Shown here: positions 26,701-39,302 of the stretch, in pieces | How positions within the stretch are numbered: the stretch's first letter is position 1 | How the letters are laid out: each line of letters opens with the position of its first letter | From: Chrysomallon squamiferum | Lineage: Eukaryota; Mollusca; Gastropoda; Neomphalida; Peltospiridae | Assembly (NCBI GenBank): GCA_012295275.1 | Contig: CM022667.1 | Coordinates: 18,819,245-18,883,244, forward strand | Direction: 5' to 3' | DNA: 64,000 bases | Notes under the pieces: model-generated | Told to the model about the DNA's origin: nothing | What the model saw: the letters and a program-made list of their open reading frames with translations, nothing else | The model's database searches: none | Translations under genes and position numbers: made by a program

Positions 26701-29700
26701 TCAACGCTGTTAACGAATAATCTGTAGATCTCATTTAAGTGATGTGGTGCGTGTGTGTGTTTATTGCCAAGAGACGAATACCTCTCGCAACCGCTCGCTG
26801 TACCAAACACTCAATCGTGTGGACACATGACAGACAGCATCGAATGCGTTCTGTACTCAAGCAGCTCTTTCATCGCTGTTAATGGATAATCATTAGATCT
26901 CATTTTAGTGATGTGGTGCGTGTGTGTGTTTATTAACAAGGCACGGATACCTCTCGCAACCGCTCGCACTCCGAAACTTTCAATCGTATGCAGTCGTCAC
27001 AGACAGCATTGAGTGCGTTCTGTTCTCAAGCAGCTCTTTCAACGCTGTTAATGGATAATCATTAGATCTCATTTAAGTGATGTGGTGCGTGTGTGTGTTT
27101 ATTAACAAGAGGATACCTCTCGCAACCGCTCGCTCGCTTCTTACTCCGAAACTTTCAATCGTATGCAGTCGTAACACACAGCATTGAGTGCGTTCTGTAC
27201 TCAAGCAGCTCTTTCAACGCTGTTAACGAATAATCTGTAGATCTCATTTAAGTGATGTGGTGCGTGTGTGTGTTTATTCTCAAGAGAGGAATACCTCTCG
27301 CAACCGCTCGCTGTACGAAACTCTCAATCGTGTGGACACATAACAGACAGCATCGAATGCGTTTTGTACTCTTAAGCAGCTCTTTCAACGCTGTTAATGG
27401 ATAATCATTAGATCTCATTTTAGTGATGTGGTGCGTGTGTGTGTTTATTAACAAGGCACGGATACTTCTCGCAACCGCTCGCTCTCCGAAACTTTCAATC
27501 GTATGCAGTCGTAACACACAGCATTGAGTGCGTTCTGTTCTCAAGCAGCTCTTTCACCGCTTTTATCGAATAATCTGTAGATCTCATTTAAGTGATGTGG
27601 TTCGTGTGTGTGTTTATTGCCAAGAGACGAATACCTCTCGCAACCGCTCGCTGTACGAAACACTCAATCGTGTGGACACATGACAGACAGCATCGAATGC
27701 GTTCTGTAGTCAAGCAGCTCTTTCATCGCTGTTAATGGATAATCATTAGATCTCATTTTAGTGATGTGGTGCGTGTGTCTGTTTATTAACAAGACACGGA
27801 TACTTCTCGCAACCGCTCGCACTCCGAAACTTTCAATCGTATGCAGTCGTCACAGACAGCATTGAGTGTGTTCTGTTCTTAAGCAGCTCTTTCAACGCTG
27901 TTAACGAATAATCTGTAGATCTCATTTAAGTGATGTGGTGCGTGTGTGTGTTTATTCTCAAGAGAGGAATACCTCTTGCAACCGCTCTCTGTACGAAACA
28001 CTCAATCGTGTGGACACATGACAGACAGCATCGAATGCGTTCTGTACTCAAGCAGCTCTTTCATCGCTGTTAATGGATAATCATTAGATCTCATTTTAGT
28101 GATGTGGTGCGTGTGTGTGTTTATTAACAAGACACGGATACTTCTCGCAACCGCTCGCACTCCGAAACTTTCAATCGTATGCAGTCGTAACACACAGCAT
28201 TGAGTGCGTTCTGTTCTTAAGCAGCTCTTTCAACGCTGTTAACGAATAATCTGTAGATCTCATTTAAGTGATGTGGTGCGTGTGTGTGTTTATTCTCAAG
28301 AGAGGAATACCTCTCGCAACCGGTCGCTGTACGAAACACTCAATCGTGTGGACACATGACAGACAGCATCGAATGCGTTCTGTACTCAAGCAGCTCTTTC
28401 ATTGCTGTTAATGGATAATCATTAGATCTCATTTAAGTGATGTGGTGCGTGTGTGTGTTTATTAACAAGGCACGGATACCTCTCGCAACCGCTCACACTC
28501 CCAAACTTTCAATCGTATACAGTCATCACAGACAGCATTGAGTGCGTTCTGTTCTCAAGCTGCTCTTTCAACGCTGTTAATGGATAATCATTAGATCTCA
28601 TTTAAGTGATGTGGTGCGTGTGTGTGTTTATTAACAAGGCACGGATATCTCTCGCAACCGCTCGCACTCCGAAACTTCCAATCGTATGCAGTCGTAACAC
28701 ACAGCATTGAGTGCGTTCTGTTCTTAAGCAGCTCTTTCAACGCTGTTAACGAATAATCTGTAGATCTCATTTAAGTGATGTGGTGCGTGTGTGTGTTTAT
28801 TCTCAAGAGAGGAATACCTCTCGCAACCGCTCGCTGTACGAAACACTCAATCGTGTGGACACATGACAGACAGCATCGAATGCGTTCTGTACTCAAGCAG
28901 CTCTTTCATCGCTGTTAATGGATAATCATTAGATCTCATTTTAGTCATGTGGTGCGTGTGTGTGTTTATTAACAAGGCACGGATACTTCTCGCAACCGCT
29001 CGCACTCCGAAACTTTCAATCGTATGCAGTCGTAACACACAGGATTGAGTGCGTTCTGTTCTAAAGCAGCTCTTTCAACGCTTTTATCGAATAATCTGTG
29101 GATCTCATTTAAGTGATGTGGTGCGTGTGTGTGTTTATTCTCAAGAGAGGAATACCTCTCGCAACCGCTCGCTGTACCAAACACTCAATCGTGTGGACAC
29201 ATGACAGACAGCATCGAATGCGTTCTGTACTCAAGCAGCTCTTTCATCCCTGTTAATGGATAATCATTAGATCTCATTTTAGTGATGTGGTGCGTGTGTG
29301 TTTATTAACAAGACACTGATACCTCTGGCAACCGCTCGAACTCCGAAATTTTCAATCGTATGCAGTCGTAACACACAGCATTGAGTGCGTTCTGTTCTTA
29401 AGCAGCTCTTTCAACGCTGTTAACGAATAATCTGTAGATCTCATTTAAGTGATGTGGTGCGTGTGTGTGTTTATTGCCAAGAGACGAATACCTCTCGCAA
29501 CCGCTCGCTGTACGAAACACTCAATCGTGTGGACACATGACAGACAGCATCGAATGCGTTCTGTACTCAAGCAGCTCTTTCAACGCTGTTAATGGATAAT
29601 CAATAGATCTCATTTTAGTGATGTGGTGCGTGTGTGTGTTTATTCTCAAGAGAGGAATACCTCTCGCAACCGCTCGCTGTACGAAACTCTCAATCGTGTG

Positions 29701-31050
29701 GACACATAACAGACAGCATCGAATGCGTTTTTTCCTTAAGCTGCTCTTTCAACGCTGTAAATGGATAATCATTAGATCTCATTTAAGTGATGTGGTGCGT
29801 GTGTGTGTTTATTAACAAGGCACGGATACTTCTCGCAACCGCTCGCTCTCCGAAACTTTCAATCGTATGCAGTCGTAACACACAGCATTGAGTGCGTTCT
29901 GTTCTCAAGCAGCTCTTTCAACGCTTTTAACGAATAATCTGTAGATCTCATTTAAGTGATGTGGTTCGTGTGTGTGTTTATTGCCAAGAGACGAATACCT
30001 CTCGCAACCGCTCGCTGTACCAAACACTCAATCGTGTGGACACATGACAGACAGCATCGAATGCGTTCTGTAGTCAAGCAGCTCTTTCATCGCTGTTAAT
30101 GGATAATCATTAGATCTCATTTTAGTGATGTGGTGCGTGTGTGTGTTTATTAACAAGACACGGATACTTCTCGCAACCGCTCGCACTCCGAAACTTTCAA
30201 TCGTATGCAGTCGTAACAGACAGCATTGAGTGTGTTCTGTTCTTAAGCAGCTCTTTCAACGCTGTTAACGAATAATCTGTAGATCTCATTTAAGTGATGT
30301 GGTGCGTGTGTGTGTTTATTCTCAAGAGACGAATACCTCTCGCAACCGCTCGCTGTACGAAACACTCAATCGTGTGGACACATGACAGACAGCATCGAAT
30401 GCGTTCTGTACTCAAGCAGCTCTTTCATCGCTGTTAATGGATAATCATTAGATCTCATTTTAGTGATGTGGTGAGTGTGTGTGTTTATTAACAAGACACG
30501 GATACTTCTCGCAACCGCTCGCACTCCGAAACTTTCAATCGTATGCAGTCGTAACACACAGCATTGAGTGCGTTCTGTTCTTAAGCAGCTCTTTCAACGC
30601 TGTTAACGAATAATCTGTAGATCTCATTTAAGTGATGTGGTGCGTGTGTGTGTTTATTCTCAAGAGACGAATACCTCTCGCAACCGCTCGCTGTACGAAA
30701 CACTCAATCGTGTGGACACATGACAGACAGCATCGAATGCGTTCTGTACTCAAGCAGCTCTTTCATTGCTGTTAATGGATAATCATTAGATCTCATTTTA
30801 GTGATGTGGTGCGTGTGTGTGTTTATTCTCAAGAGAGGAATACCTCTCGCAACCGCTCGCTGTACGAAACTCTCAATCGTGTGGACACATAACAGACAGC
30901 ATCGAATGCGTTTTGTCCTTAAGCTGCTCTTTCAACGCTGTAAATGGATAATCATTAGATCTCATTTAAGTGATGTGGTGCGTGTGTGTGTTTATTAACA
31001 AGACACGGATACTTCTCGCAACCGCTCGCACTCCGAAACTTTCAATCGTA
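17712..31050. repeat. Satellite family 1 (about 79 monomers) with higher-order repeats
   Basis: Family 1 has AGATCTCATTTTAGTGATG or AGATCTCATTTAAGTGATG and a GTGCGTGTGTGTGTTTATT segment. Two main monomer types are mixed: one with TCGTATGCAGTCGTAACAC, the other with TCGTGTGGACACATGACAGA. Spacing of variant-marked monomers shows higher-order units. Blocks recur at about 845 bp (5 monomers), 2363 bp (14 monomers, for example 20896/23260, 21741/24104, 22512/24875) and 7106 bp (42 monomers, 20896/28002, 21741/28847, 22512/29618). Small indels occur, such as extra sequence near 19480-19590 and 27110-27140. Confidence 0.9.
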
Positions 31051-34000
31051 TACACACGTAACAGACTGCATTGAAGGCGTTCAGATCTCAAGCAGTTGTT
31101 TAAACGGTGTAAAGGGTTAATCATTGCATCTGATTTTGATGAGGTAGTGCGTGTTTCTGTTTGTTGAGAAGAGACGAACACCCCTCGCAACCGCTCGCGC
31201 TCCGAAACTTTCAATCGTACGCACACATAACAGACTGCATTGAAGGCGTTCAGATCTCAAGCAGTTGTTTAAACGGTGTAAAGGGTTAATCATTGCATCT
31301 GATTTTGATGAGGTAGTGCGTGTTTCTGTTTGTTGAGAAGAGACGAACACCCGTCGCAACCGCTCGCGCTTCGAAACTTTCAATCGTACGCACACATAAG
31401 AGACTGCATTGAAGGCGTTCAGATCTCAAGCAGTTGTTTAAACGGTGTAAAGGGTTAATCATTGCATCTGATTTTGATGAGGTAGTGCGTGTTTCTGTTT
31501 GTTGAGAAGAGACGAACACCCGTCGCAACCGCTCGCACACCGAAACTTTCAATCGTACGCACACATAACAGACTGCATTGAAGGCGTTCAGATCTCAAGC
31601 AGTTGTTTAAACGGTGTAAAGGGTTAATCATTGCATCTGATTTTGATGAGGTAGTGCGTGTTTCTGTTTGTTGAGAAGAGACGAACACACCTCGCAACCG
31701 CTCGCGCTCCGAAACTTTCAATCGTATACACACGTAACAGACTGCATTGAAGGCGTTCAGATCTCAAGCAGTTGTTTAAACGGTGTAAAGGGTTAATCAT
31801 TGCATCTGATTTTGATGAGGTAGTGCGTGTTTCTGTTTGTTGAGAAGAGACGAACACCTGTCGCAACCGCTCGCGCTCCGAAACTTTCAATCGTACGCAC
31901 ACATAAGAGACTGCATTGAAGGCGTTCAGATCTCAAGCAGTTGTTTAAACGGTGTAAAGGGTTAATCATTGCATCTGATTTTGATGAGGTAGTGCGTGTT
32001 TCTGTTTGTTGAGAAGAGACGAACACCTGTCGCAACCGCTCGCAGACCGAAACTTTCAATCGTACGCACACATAAGAGACTGCATTGAAGGCGTTCAGAT
32101 CTCAAGCAGTTGTTTAAACGGTGTAAAGGGTTAATCATTGCATCTGATTTTGATGAGGTAGTGCGTGTTTCTGTTTGTTGAGAAGAGACGAACACACCTC
32201 GCAACCGCTCGCACACAGAAACTTTCAATCGTACGCACACATTACACACTGCATTGAATGCATTCAGTTCTCAAACAGGTCTTTCAATGGGATAAAGGGT
32301 TAATCATTACATCTGATTTCGATGAGGTAGTGCGTGTTACCGTTTGTTCAGAAGAGACGAACACCCGTCGCAACCGCTCGCACACCGAAACTTTCAATCG
32401 TACGCACACATAAGAGACTGCATTGAAGGCGTTCAGATCTCAAGCAGTTGTTTAAACGGTGTAAAGGGTTAATCATTACATCTGATTTCGATGAGGTAGT
32501 GCGTGTTTCTGTTTGTTGAGAAGAGACGAACACCCGTCGCAACCGCTCGCGCTTCGAAACTTTCAATCGTACGCACACATAAGAGACTGCATTGAAGGCG
32601 TTCAGATCTCAAGCAGTTGTTTAAACGGTGTAAAGGGTTAATCATTGCATCTGATTTCGATGAGGTAGTGCGTGTTTCTGTTTGTTGAGAAGAGACGAAC
32701 ACCCGTCGCAACCGCTCGCGCTTCGAAACTTTCAATCGTACGCACACATAAGAGACTGCATTGAAGGCGTTCAGATCTCAAGCAGTTGTTTAAACGGTGT
32801 AAAGGGTTAATCATTGCATCTGATTTTGATGAGGTAGTGCGTGTTTCTGTTTGTTGAGAAGAGACGAACACCCGTCGCAACCGCTCGCAGAGCGAAACTT
32901 TCAATCGTACGCACACATAAGAGACTGCATTGAAGGCGTTCAGATCTCAAGCAGTTGTTTAAACGGTGTAAAGGGTTAATCATTCCTTCTGATTTTGATG
33001 AGCTGGTGGGTACGTGCGTTTATTGACAAGAGACGAACACACCTCGCAACCGCTCGCACACAGAAACTTTCAATCGTACGCACACATTACACACTGCATT
33101 GAATGCATTCAGTTCTCAAACAGGTCTTTCAATGGGATAAAGGGTTAATCATTACATCTGATTTCGATGAGGTAGTGCGTGTTACCGTTTGTTCAGAAGA
33201 GACGAACACCCGTCGCAACCGCTCGCACACCGAAACTTTCAATCGTACGCACACATAAGAGACTGCATTGAAGGCGTTCAGATCTCAAGCAGTTGTTTAA
33301 ACGGTGTAAAGGGTTAATCATTGCATCTGATTTCGATGAGGTAGTGCGTGTTTCTGTTTGTTGAGAAGAGACGAACACCCGTCGCAACCGCTCGCGCTTC
33401 GAAACTTTCAATCGTACGCACACATAAGAGACTGCATTGAAGGCGTTCAGATCTCAAGCAGTTGTTTAAACGGTGTAAAGGGTTAATCATTGCATCTGAT
33501 TTTGATGAGGTAGTGCGTGTTTCTGTTTGTTGAGAAGAGACGAACACCCGTCGCAACCGCTCGCGCTTCGAAACTTTCAATCGTACGCACACATAAGAGA
33601 CTGCATTGAAGGCGTTCAGATCTCAAGCAGTTGTTTAAACGGTGTAAAGGGTTAATCATTGCATCTGATTTTGATGAGGTAGTGCGTGTTTCTGTTTGTT
33701 GAGAAGAGACGAACACACCTCGCAACCGCTCGCGCTCCAAACTTTCAATCGTATACACACGTAACAGACTGCATTGAAGGCGTTCAGATCTCAAGCAGTT
33801 GTTTAAACGGTGTAAAGGGTTAATCATTGCATCTGATTTTGATGAGGTAGTGCGTGTTTCTGTTTGTTGAGAAGAGACGAACACCCGTCGCAACCGCTCG
33901 CAGACCGAAACTTTCAATCGTACGCACACATAAGAGACTGCATTGAAGGCGTTCAGATCTCAAGCAGTTGTTTAAACGGTGTAAAGGGTTAATCATTGCA

Positions 34001-36465
34001 TCTGATTTTGATGAGGTAGTGCGTGTTTCTGTTTGTTGAGAAGAGACGAACGCACCTCGCAACCGCTCGCGCTCCGAAACTTTCAATCGTATACACACGT
34101 AACAGACTGCATTGAAGGCGTTCAGATCTCAAGCAGTTGTTTAAACGGTGTAAAGGGTTAATCATTGCATCTGATTTCGATGAGGTAGTGCGTGTTTCTG
34201 TTTGTTGAGAAGAGACGAACACCCGTCGCAACCGCTCGCGCTCCGAAACTTTCAATCGTACGCACACGTAACAGACTGCATTGAAGGCGTTCAGATCTCA
34301 AGCAGTTGTTTAAACGGTGTAAAGGGTTAATCATTGCATCTGATTTTGATGAGGTAGTGCGTGTTTCTGTTTGTTGAGAAGAGACGAACACACCTCGCAA
34401 CCGCTCGCACACCGAAACTTTCAATCGTACGCACACATAAGAGACTGCATTGAAGGCGTTCAGATCTCAAGCAGTTGTTTAAACGGTGTAAAGGGTTAAT
34501 CATTGCATCTGATTTTGATGAGGTAGTGCGTGTTTCTGTTTGTTGAGAAGAGACGAACACCCTCGCAACCGCTCGCGCTTCCGAAACTTTCAATCGTACG
34601 CACACATAAGAGACTGCATTGAAGGCGTTCAGATCTCAAGCAGTTGTTTAAACGGTGTAAAGGGTTAATCATTGCATCTGATTTTGATGAGGTAGTGCGT
34701 GTTTCTGTTTGTTGAGAAGAGACGAACACCCGTCGCAACCGCTCGCGCTCCGAAACTTTCAATCGTACGCACACATAAGAGACTGCATTGAAGGCGTTCA
34801 GATCTCAAGCAGTTGTTTAAACGGTGTAAAGGGTTAATCATTGCATCTGATTTTGATGAGGTAGTGCGTGTTTCTGTTTGTTGAGAAGAGACGAACACAC
34901 CTCGCAACCGCTCGCGCTCCGAAACTTTCAATCGTACGCACACATAAGAGACTGCATTGAAGGCGTTCAGATCTCAAGCAGTTGTTTAAACGGTGTAAAG
35001 GGTTAATCATTGCATCTGATTTTGATGAGGTAGTGCGTGTTTCTGTTTGTTGAGAAGAGACGAACGCACCTCGCAACCGCTCGCGCTCCGAAACTTTCAA
35101 TCGTATACACACGTAACAGACTGCATTGAAGGCGTTCAGATCTCAAGCAGTTGTTTAAACGGTGTAAAGGGTTAATCATTGCATCTGATTTTGATGAGGT
35201 AGTGCGTGTTTCTGTTTGTTGAGAAGAGACGAACACACCTCGCAACCGCTCGCACTCCGAAACTTTCAATCGTATACACACGTAACAGACTGCATTGAAG
35301 GCGTTCAGATCTCAAGCAGTTGTTTTTAAACGGTGTAAAGGGTTAATCATTGCATCTGATTTTGATGAGGTAGTGCGTGTTTCTGTTTGTTGAGAAGAGA
35401 CGAACACACCTCGCAACCGCTCGCGCTCCGAAACTTTCAATCGTATACACACGTAACAGACTGCATTGAAGGCGTTCAGATCTCAAGCAGTTGTTTAAAC
35501 GGGGTAAAGGGTTAATCATTGCACATCTGATTTTGATGAGGTAGTGCGTGTTTCTGTTTGTTGAGAAGAGACGAACACCCGTCGCAACCGCTCGCAGAGC
35601 GAAACTTTCAATCGTACGCACACATAAGAGACTGCATTGAAGGCGTTCAGATCTCAAGCAGTTGTTTAAACGGTGTAAAGGGTTAATCATTGCATCTGAT
35701 TTTGATGAGGTAGTGCGTGTTTCTGTTTGTTGAGAAGAGACGAACACCCGTCGCAACCGCTCGCAGAGCGAAACTTTCAATCGTACGCACACATAAGAGA
35801 CTGCATTGAAGGCGTTCAGATCTCAAGCAGTTGTTTAAACGGTGTAAAGGGTTAATCATTCCATCTGATTTTGATGAGGTAGTGCGTGTTTCTGTTTGTT
35901 GAGAAGAGACGAACACACCTCGCAACCGCTCGCACACCGAAACTTTCAATCGTACGCACACATAAGAGACTGCATTGAAGGCGTTCAGATCTCAAGCAGT
36001 TGTTTAAACGGGATAAAGGGTTAATCATTACATCTGATTTCGATGAGGTAGTGCGTGTTTCCGTTTGTTGAGAAGAGACGAACACCCGTCGCAACCGCTC
36101 GCGCTCCGAAACTTTCAATCGTATACACACGTAACAGACTGCATTGAAGGCGTTCAGATCTCAAGCAGTTGTTTAAACGGTGTAAAGGGTTAATCATTGC
36201 ATCTGATTTCGATGAGGTAGTGCGTGTTTCTGTTTGTTGAGAAGAGACGAACACCCGTCGCAACCGCTCGCAGAGCGAAACTTTCAATCGTACGCACACA
36301 TAAGAGACTGCATTGAAGGCGTTCAGATCTCAAGCAGTTGTTTAAACGGTGTAAAGGGTTAATCATTGCATCTGATTTCGATGAGGTAGTGCGTGTTTCT
36401 GTTTGTTGAGAAGAGACGAACACCCGTCGCAACCGCTCGCAGAGCGAAACTTTCAATCGTACGCA
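31051..36465. repeat. Satellite family 2 (about 32 monomers)
   Basis: Family 2 has CAGATCTCAAGCAGTTGTTT, GGTGTAAAGGGTTAATCATT and GTGCGTGTTTCTGTTTGTTG in place of the family 1 segments, while keeping the GAAACTTTCAATCGTA and CGCAACCGCTCGC blocks. Monomers are more uniform than in family 1. A divergent monomer (CATTCAGTTCTCAAACAGGT) appears at about 32250 and again 845 bp later at about 33095, which marks a five-monomer duplication. A deletion-type junction fuses monomers near 35520. Confidence 0.92.
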
Positions 36466-36665
36466 NNNNNNNNNNNNNNNNNNNNNNNNNNNNNNNNNNN
36501 NNNNNNNNNNNNNNNNNNNNNNNNNNNNNNNNNNNNNNNNNNNNNNNNNNNNNNNNNNNNNNNNNNNNNNNNNNNNNNNNNNNNNNNNNNNNNNNNNNNN
36601 NNNNNNNNNNNNNNNNNNNNNNNNNNNNNNNNNNNNNNNNNNNNNNNNNNNNNNNNNNNNNNNNN
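36466..36665. other. Assembly gap, 200 N
   Basis: Exactly 200 N, which is a conventional size for a gap of unknown length. Satellite lies on the left and lectin-unit sequence on the right, so the true extent of the array and the distance to the lectin cluster are undetermined. Confidence 0.98.
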
Positions 36666-37146
36666 GAAAACATAAGTATATAGAGAAAATTAAAATTTAA
36701 TTAGGAACAAGGTGTAATCTTTGTTGGTTTTCAAGTATCGACATTTCAGTAGTGTTTTGTTAATATTTTGCTTTGTGATTTAATGAATAGATTTGAAAGA
36801 ACTCATTCATATTTTCTAACATAACATAATCCCTCACCACACTGACACGTGGAAAACACGTGACATAATATGCCGAAAACACGTGTGTGTGTTTCACGTG
36901 AAATCAGCATGAAATCCACGATGTTTTGCACAAATGTCGCACGAGTTTTTTCGCACGTTTTATCCATTTGTTTATAGCTCATAAAAAAAATTAATTGAAA
37001 ATCCAAGAGATTTCCACATATTTTCCGTGTGATATGAATATGTTTATTGGCAATAAGCATGTCAAATCGATGAGGGTTCCATGTTTAACTCGTATTTCTT
37101 CACAAGGTACTTTGGCTCCTGCTAATACCTGCCAGTGCAGGGGCAA

Positions 37147-37178
<32 letters not shown>

Positions 37179-37500
37179 GTGGGATTGTTGATGTGTTTTC
37201 ACCCATTGAAGCAGGATCTGTGAAGTATTGTACTTTAAGCAAATTAATGCTATAATTAATTAATTGGAACTAATAAAACGTTTCATTTTGGTTAAAAACT
37301 ATATGAGATATTCAGTGTTTATGTTGCCTATATTTTGTTTATTATGTTATTTGGAATCTTTATTTATTACGATTATTATTATTTCAATGAAAATTCCCTA
37401 ATCAAACCACTTTTTTCATTGTTTTAACAGTATGCAGCAATACACTGGTTTCGAACTATATACAAAATTTGTTGTTTTGTACTGTTGGATTTTGTTTTCT
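36666..37500 (-). repeat. Upstream part of a lectin duplication unit, cut by the gap
   Basis: Matches, in the same orientation, the region 41170-42050 upstream of the decayed lectin gene, and in inverse orientation 50.4-51.4 kb and 60.7-61.6 kb. Shared landmarks are AATTAGGAACAAGGTGTAAT, CGACATTTCAGTAGTG, the AACACGTGTGTGTGTTTCAC segment and CACTGGTTTCGAACTATATA. A T-run (37150-37178) replaces part of the sequence. Any lectin exons of this unit would lie in or beyond the gap. Confidence 0.8.
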
Positions 37501-37504
37501 TATT

Positions 37505-37600
37505 GTTGCTTTACACATATATATATATATATATGAGGATAGAGATAATATATATATAGATATATATGCTTATATAGATATAGATAGATAGATATAAACA
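37505..37600. repeat. (TA)n / GATA-type microsatellite
   Basis: Alternating TA runs mixed with GATA and TAGA units. They separate the upstream part of one lectin unit from the 3' flank of the next one. Confidence 0.8.
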
Positions 37601-37933
37601 TCTTATATTCTTACGTTAAGTAATTAATGAATAAAACTACCTATATTAATTGGAAATGCCTTAAATCTCAATAAAATCTTAAAAAGTGAACATGAAATTA
37701 TAAAAATGATAATTTAATCTGTGATCCGTTTGATTTGATTTTATGACCACAGATTTCTCTTATTGCAATATCACACAATTATCTTCATTGTAAATTTTAT
37801 CTCTGTCCTCTTTGTATAAATCATTAGACAACATTTTTTGCCTTTAAATGACTGGATTAAATTGTTAAACAACAATAATAATAATCATGTGATATTCTTT
37901 TAAAATAAATATTAATGTGTAAAACTAATACCT

Positions 37934-38095
37934 AATACACATTTGTGTACAGCGACTAAATAAATACTAGTGCATACTGCTATATTCAATATACGTTTGT
38001 GTGTGGTGATTAAATAAATATTCGTGCATACTGCTATATTCAGTGCACGTTTGTGTGTAGTGTTTAAATAAATATTAGTGTATACTGTTATATTT
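37934..38095. repeat. 54-bp minisatellite, three copies
   Basis: Three units start at 37934, 37988 and 38042. Each carries a TTTGTGTGTxGTGxTTAAATAAATA-like core followed by a GTGCATACTGCTATATTC-like core, with a few differences between copies. Confidence 0.85.
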
Positions 38096-38099
38096 CACG

Positions 38100-39302
38100 G
38101 TTGTGTGCTGTCATCTTTACTCTGTTGATATCAACGACCGTGACTAATATTATGGTAATTTTGACATTGACTAAAATATTTTTGATAGATTGTATTGTTG
38201 TGTAGAAAATTTAAAATAATTAAATAAACAATAATTTTTCTTATGTAGTATATAGTACTACTATACATATTATTTTAATAAACAACAGAGCAAGTCATTA
38301 TTATTCAAGGTTCACCAATGGAATTTAATTTTTAATCATTCAGAGACGGGTGTAAATGTATACAAAATCAGTAAATCAATGTAAACCGATATCTGTTTCT
38401 TTGTTCGTTTGTTATTGATGAGTTCTAGTTTGAGTTATTGTTATTCTGTTTTACTATTCTCTTTCATTTTTCACCTGTTTCTTGTTCCTGCTGTATTTAT
38501 TATAATATAATTTACTTGTTCTCATTATTGCTGTTGTCGTTGTAGTTGTGATGTCTTACTTTAATCAATTTGATAAAATACAAATTCTCTGCTGGAGATA
38601 AAAATATGCAGGTGTTCATGTTGTCTTCGTTATTATTAATCATCTAGCAAGTGGATATATTATTTTCGTATATACTTTTATTCGAGTATAGGAAAATATA
38701 ATGTTCCCATGTAAATATGGATTATTATTAGTGGCTCTATAAGCATTTGTTGCTATTATTGTCGTCGTTGCTATTGTAATTGTAATAGAAGTAACAATTC
38801 ATTAAAAGACATGCTTCACTTTCTTATCAGGGAAATCTATCCGATAACTTTTTATTTGATTGCCCTTGTTTAGTGTTGTGCTGTTGTTTTGATGCCTCTT
38901 TCTTTCATTTTGTTCTTTTGTTTTCCATGGATATTTGTCTCTTCTTTTGTTTCATTATGTCTCGATTTAATGCCTTTTCCAAAGGTCATCATAGTTACTT
39001 TCTATTGTTCCATATGTATGTATATAAATTATCGTTTGTTAATTGTAATTTTGTTTATATCTATTTGTCATGTATCTTAGAGCTTAATTAGATTTACTTT
39101 AATTGTGAGTAACCTTCCTTCATTAAATGTTTGATTTAGTTATAAAACGATGGAAACAAGTGCTGATTATTTCCTACTTACGATCGGGTTACGTTTAAAC
39201 TGACAATGTTACAAATAATTTGCTTACGTTTCTTGCGTGGATTATTTTGAATTGTTTTTAGTAGAGCAGAAACACTCAACATATTGTTAATTAATTGTTG
39301 CT
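38100..39302 (-). repeat. 3' flank of the decayed lectin gene, homologous to 53380-54900
   Basis: Read on the minus strand this matches sequence after the intact lectin gene at 51693-53376. Examples are ATTTTGTATACATTTACACC with CGTCTCTGAAT (54515-54545), AAGATACATGAC (53850) and AATATTAGTCACGGTCGTTG (54800). Many small indels suggest that this duplication is older than the one producing the two intact genes. Overlapping open frames at 38873-39091 are not conserved in the homologue. Confidence 0.75.

Larger units (their letters stand above)
17712..36465. repeat. 169-bp tandem satellite array, about 111 monomers
   Basis: Landmarks recur every 169 bases, for example AGATCTCATTT with GATCT at 17804, 17973 and 18142. 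Conserved blocks in nearly every monomer are GAAACTTTCAATCGTA, GCATTGA followed by a GCGTTC block, TCAAGCAG, TAATCATT and CGCAACCGCTCGC. Monomer length is close to a nucleosomal repeat, as in many centromeric satellites. Because 169 is not a multiple of three, reading frame rotates from monomer to monomer. The many 60-150-codon open frames in the array are repeats of the same accidental peptide. The right end is cut by the assembly gap, so true length is unknown. Confidence 0.97.

Noticed and set aside
17712-36465. Dozens of overlapping 60-149-codon open frames, mostly minus strand, with peptides such as NTHTHHITKMRSNDYPLTA
   Set aside because: They repeat every monomer or few monomers of a 169-bp satellite. 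Because 169 is not divisible by three the frame rotates, and each frame ends at stops fixed by the repeat. No splice or domain evidence supports translation.
17712-36465. CRISPR-like array
   Set aside because: The repeat is continuous with no unique spacers, the unit is 169 bp, and the context is a spliced animal genome.
36393-36683. Open frames spanning the N run
   Set aside because: They consist mostly of undetermined residues over the gap.
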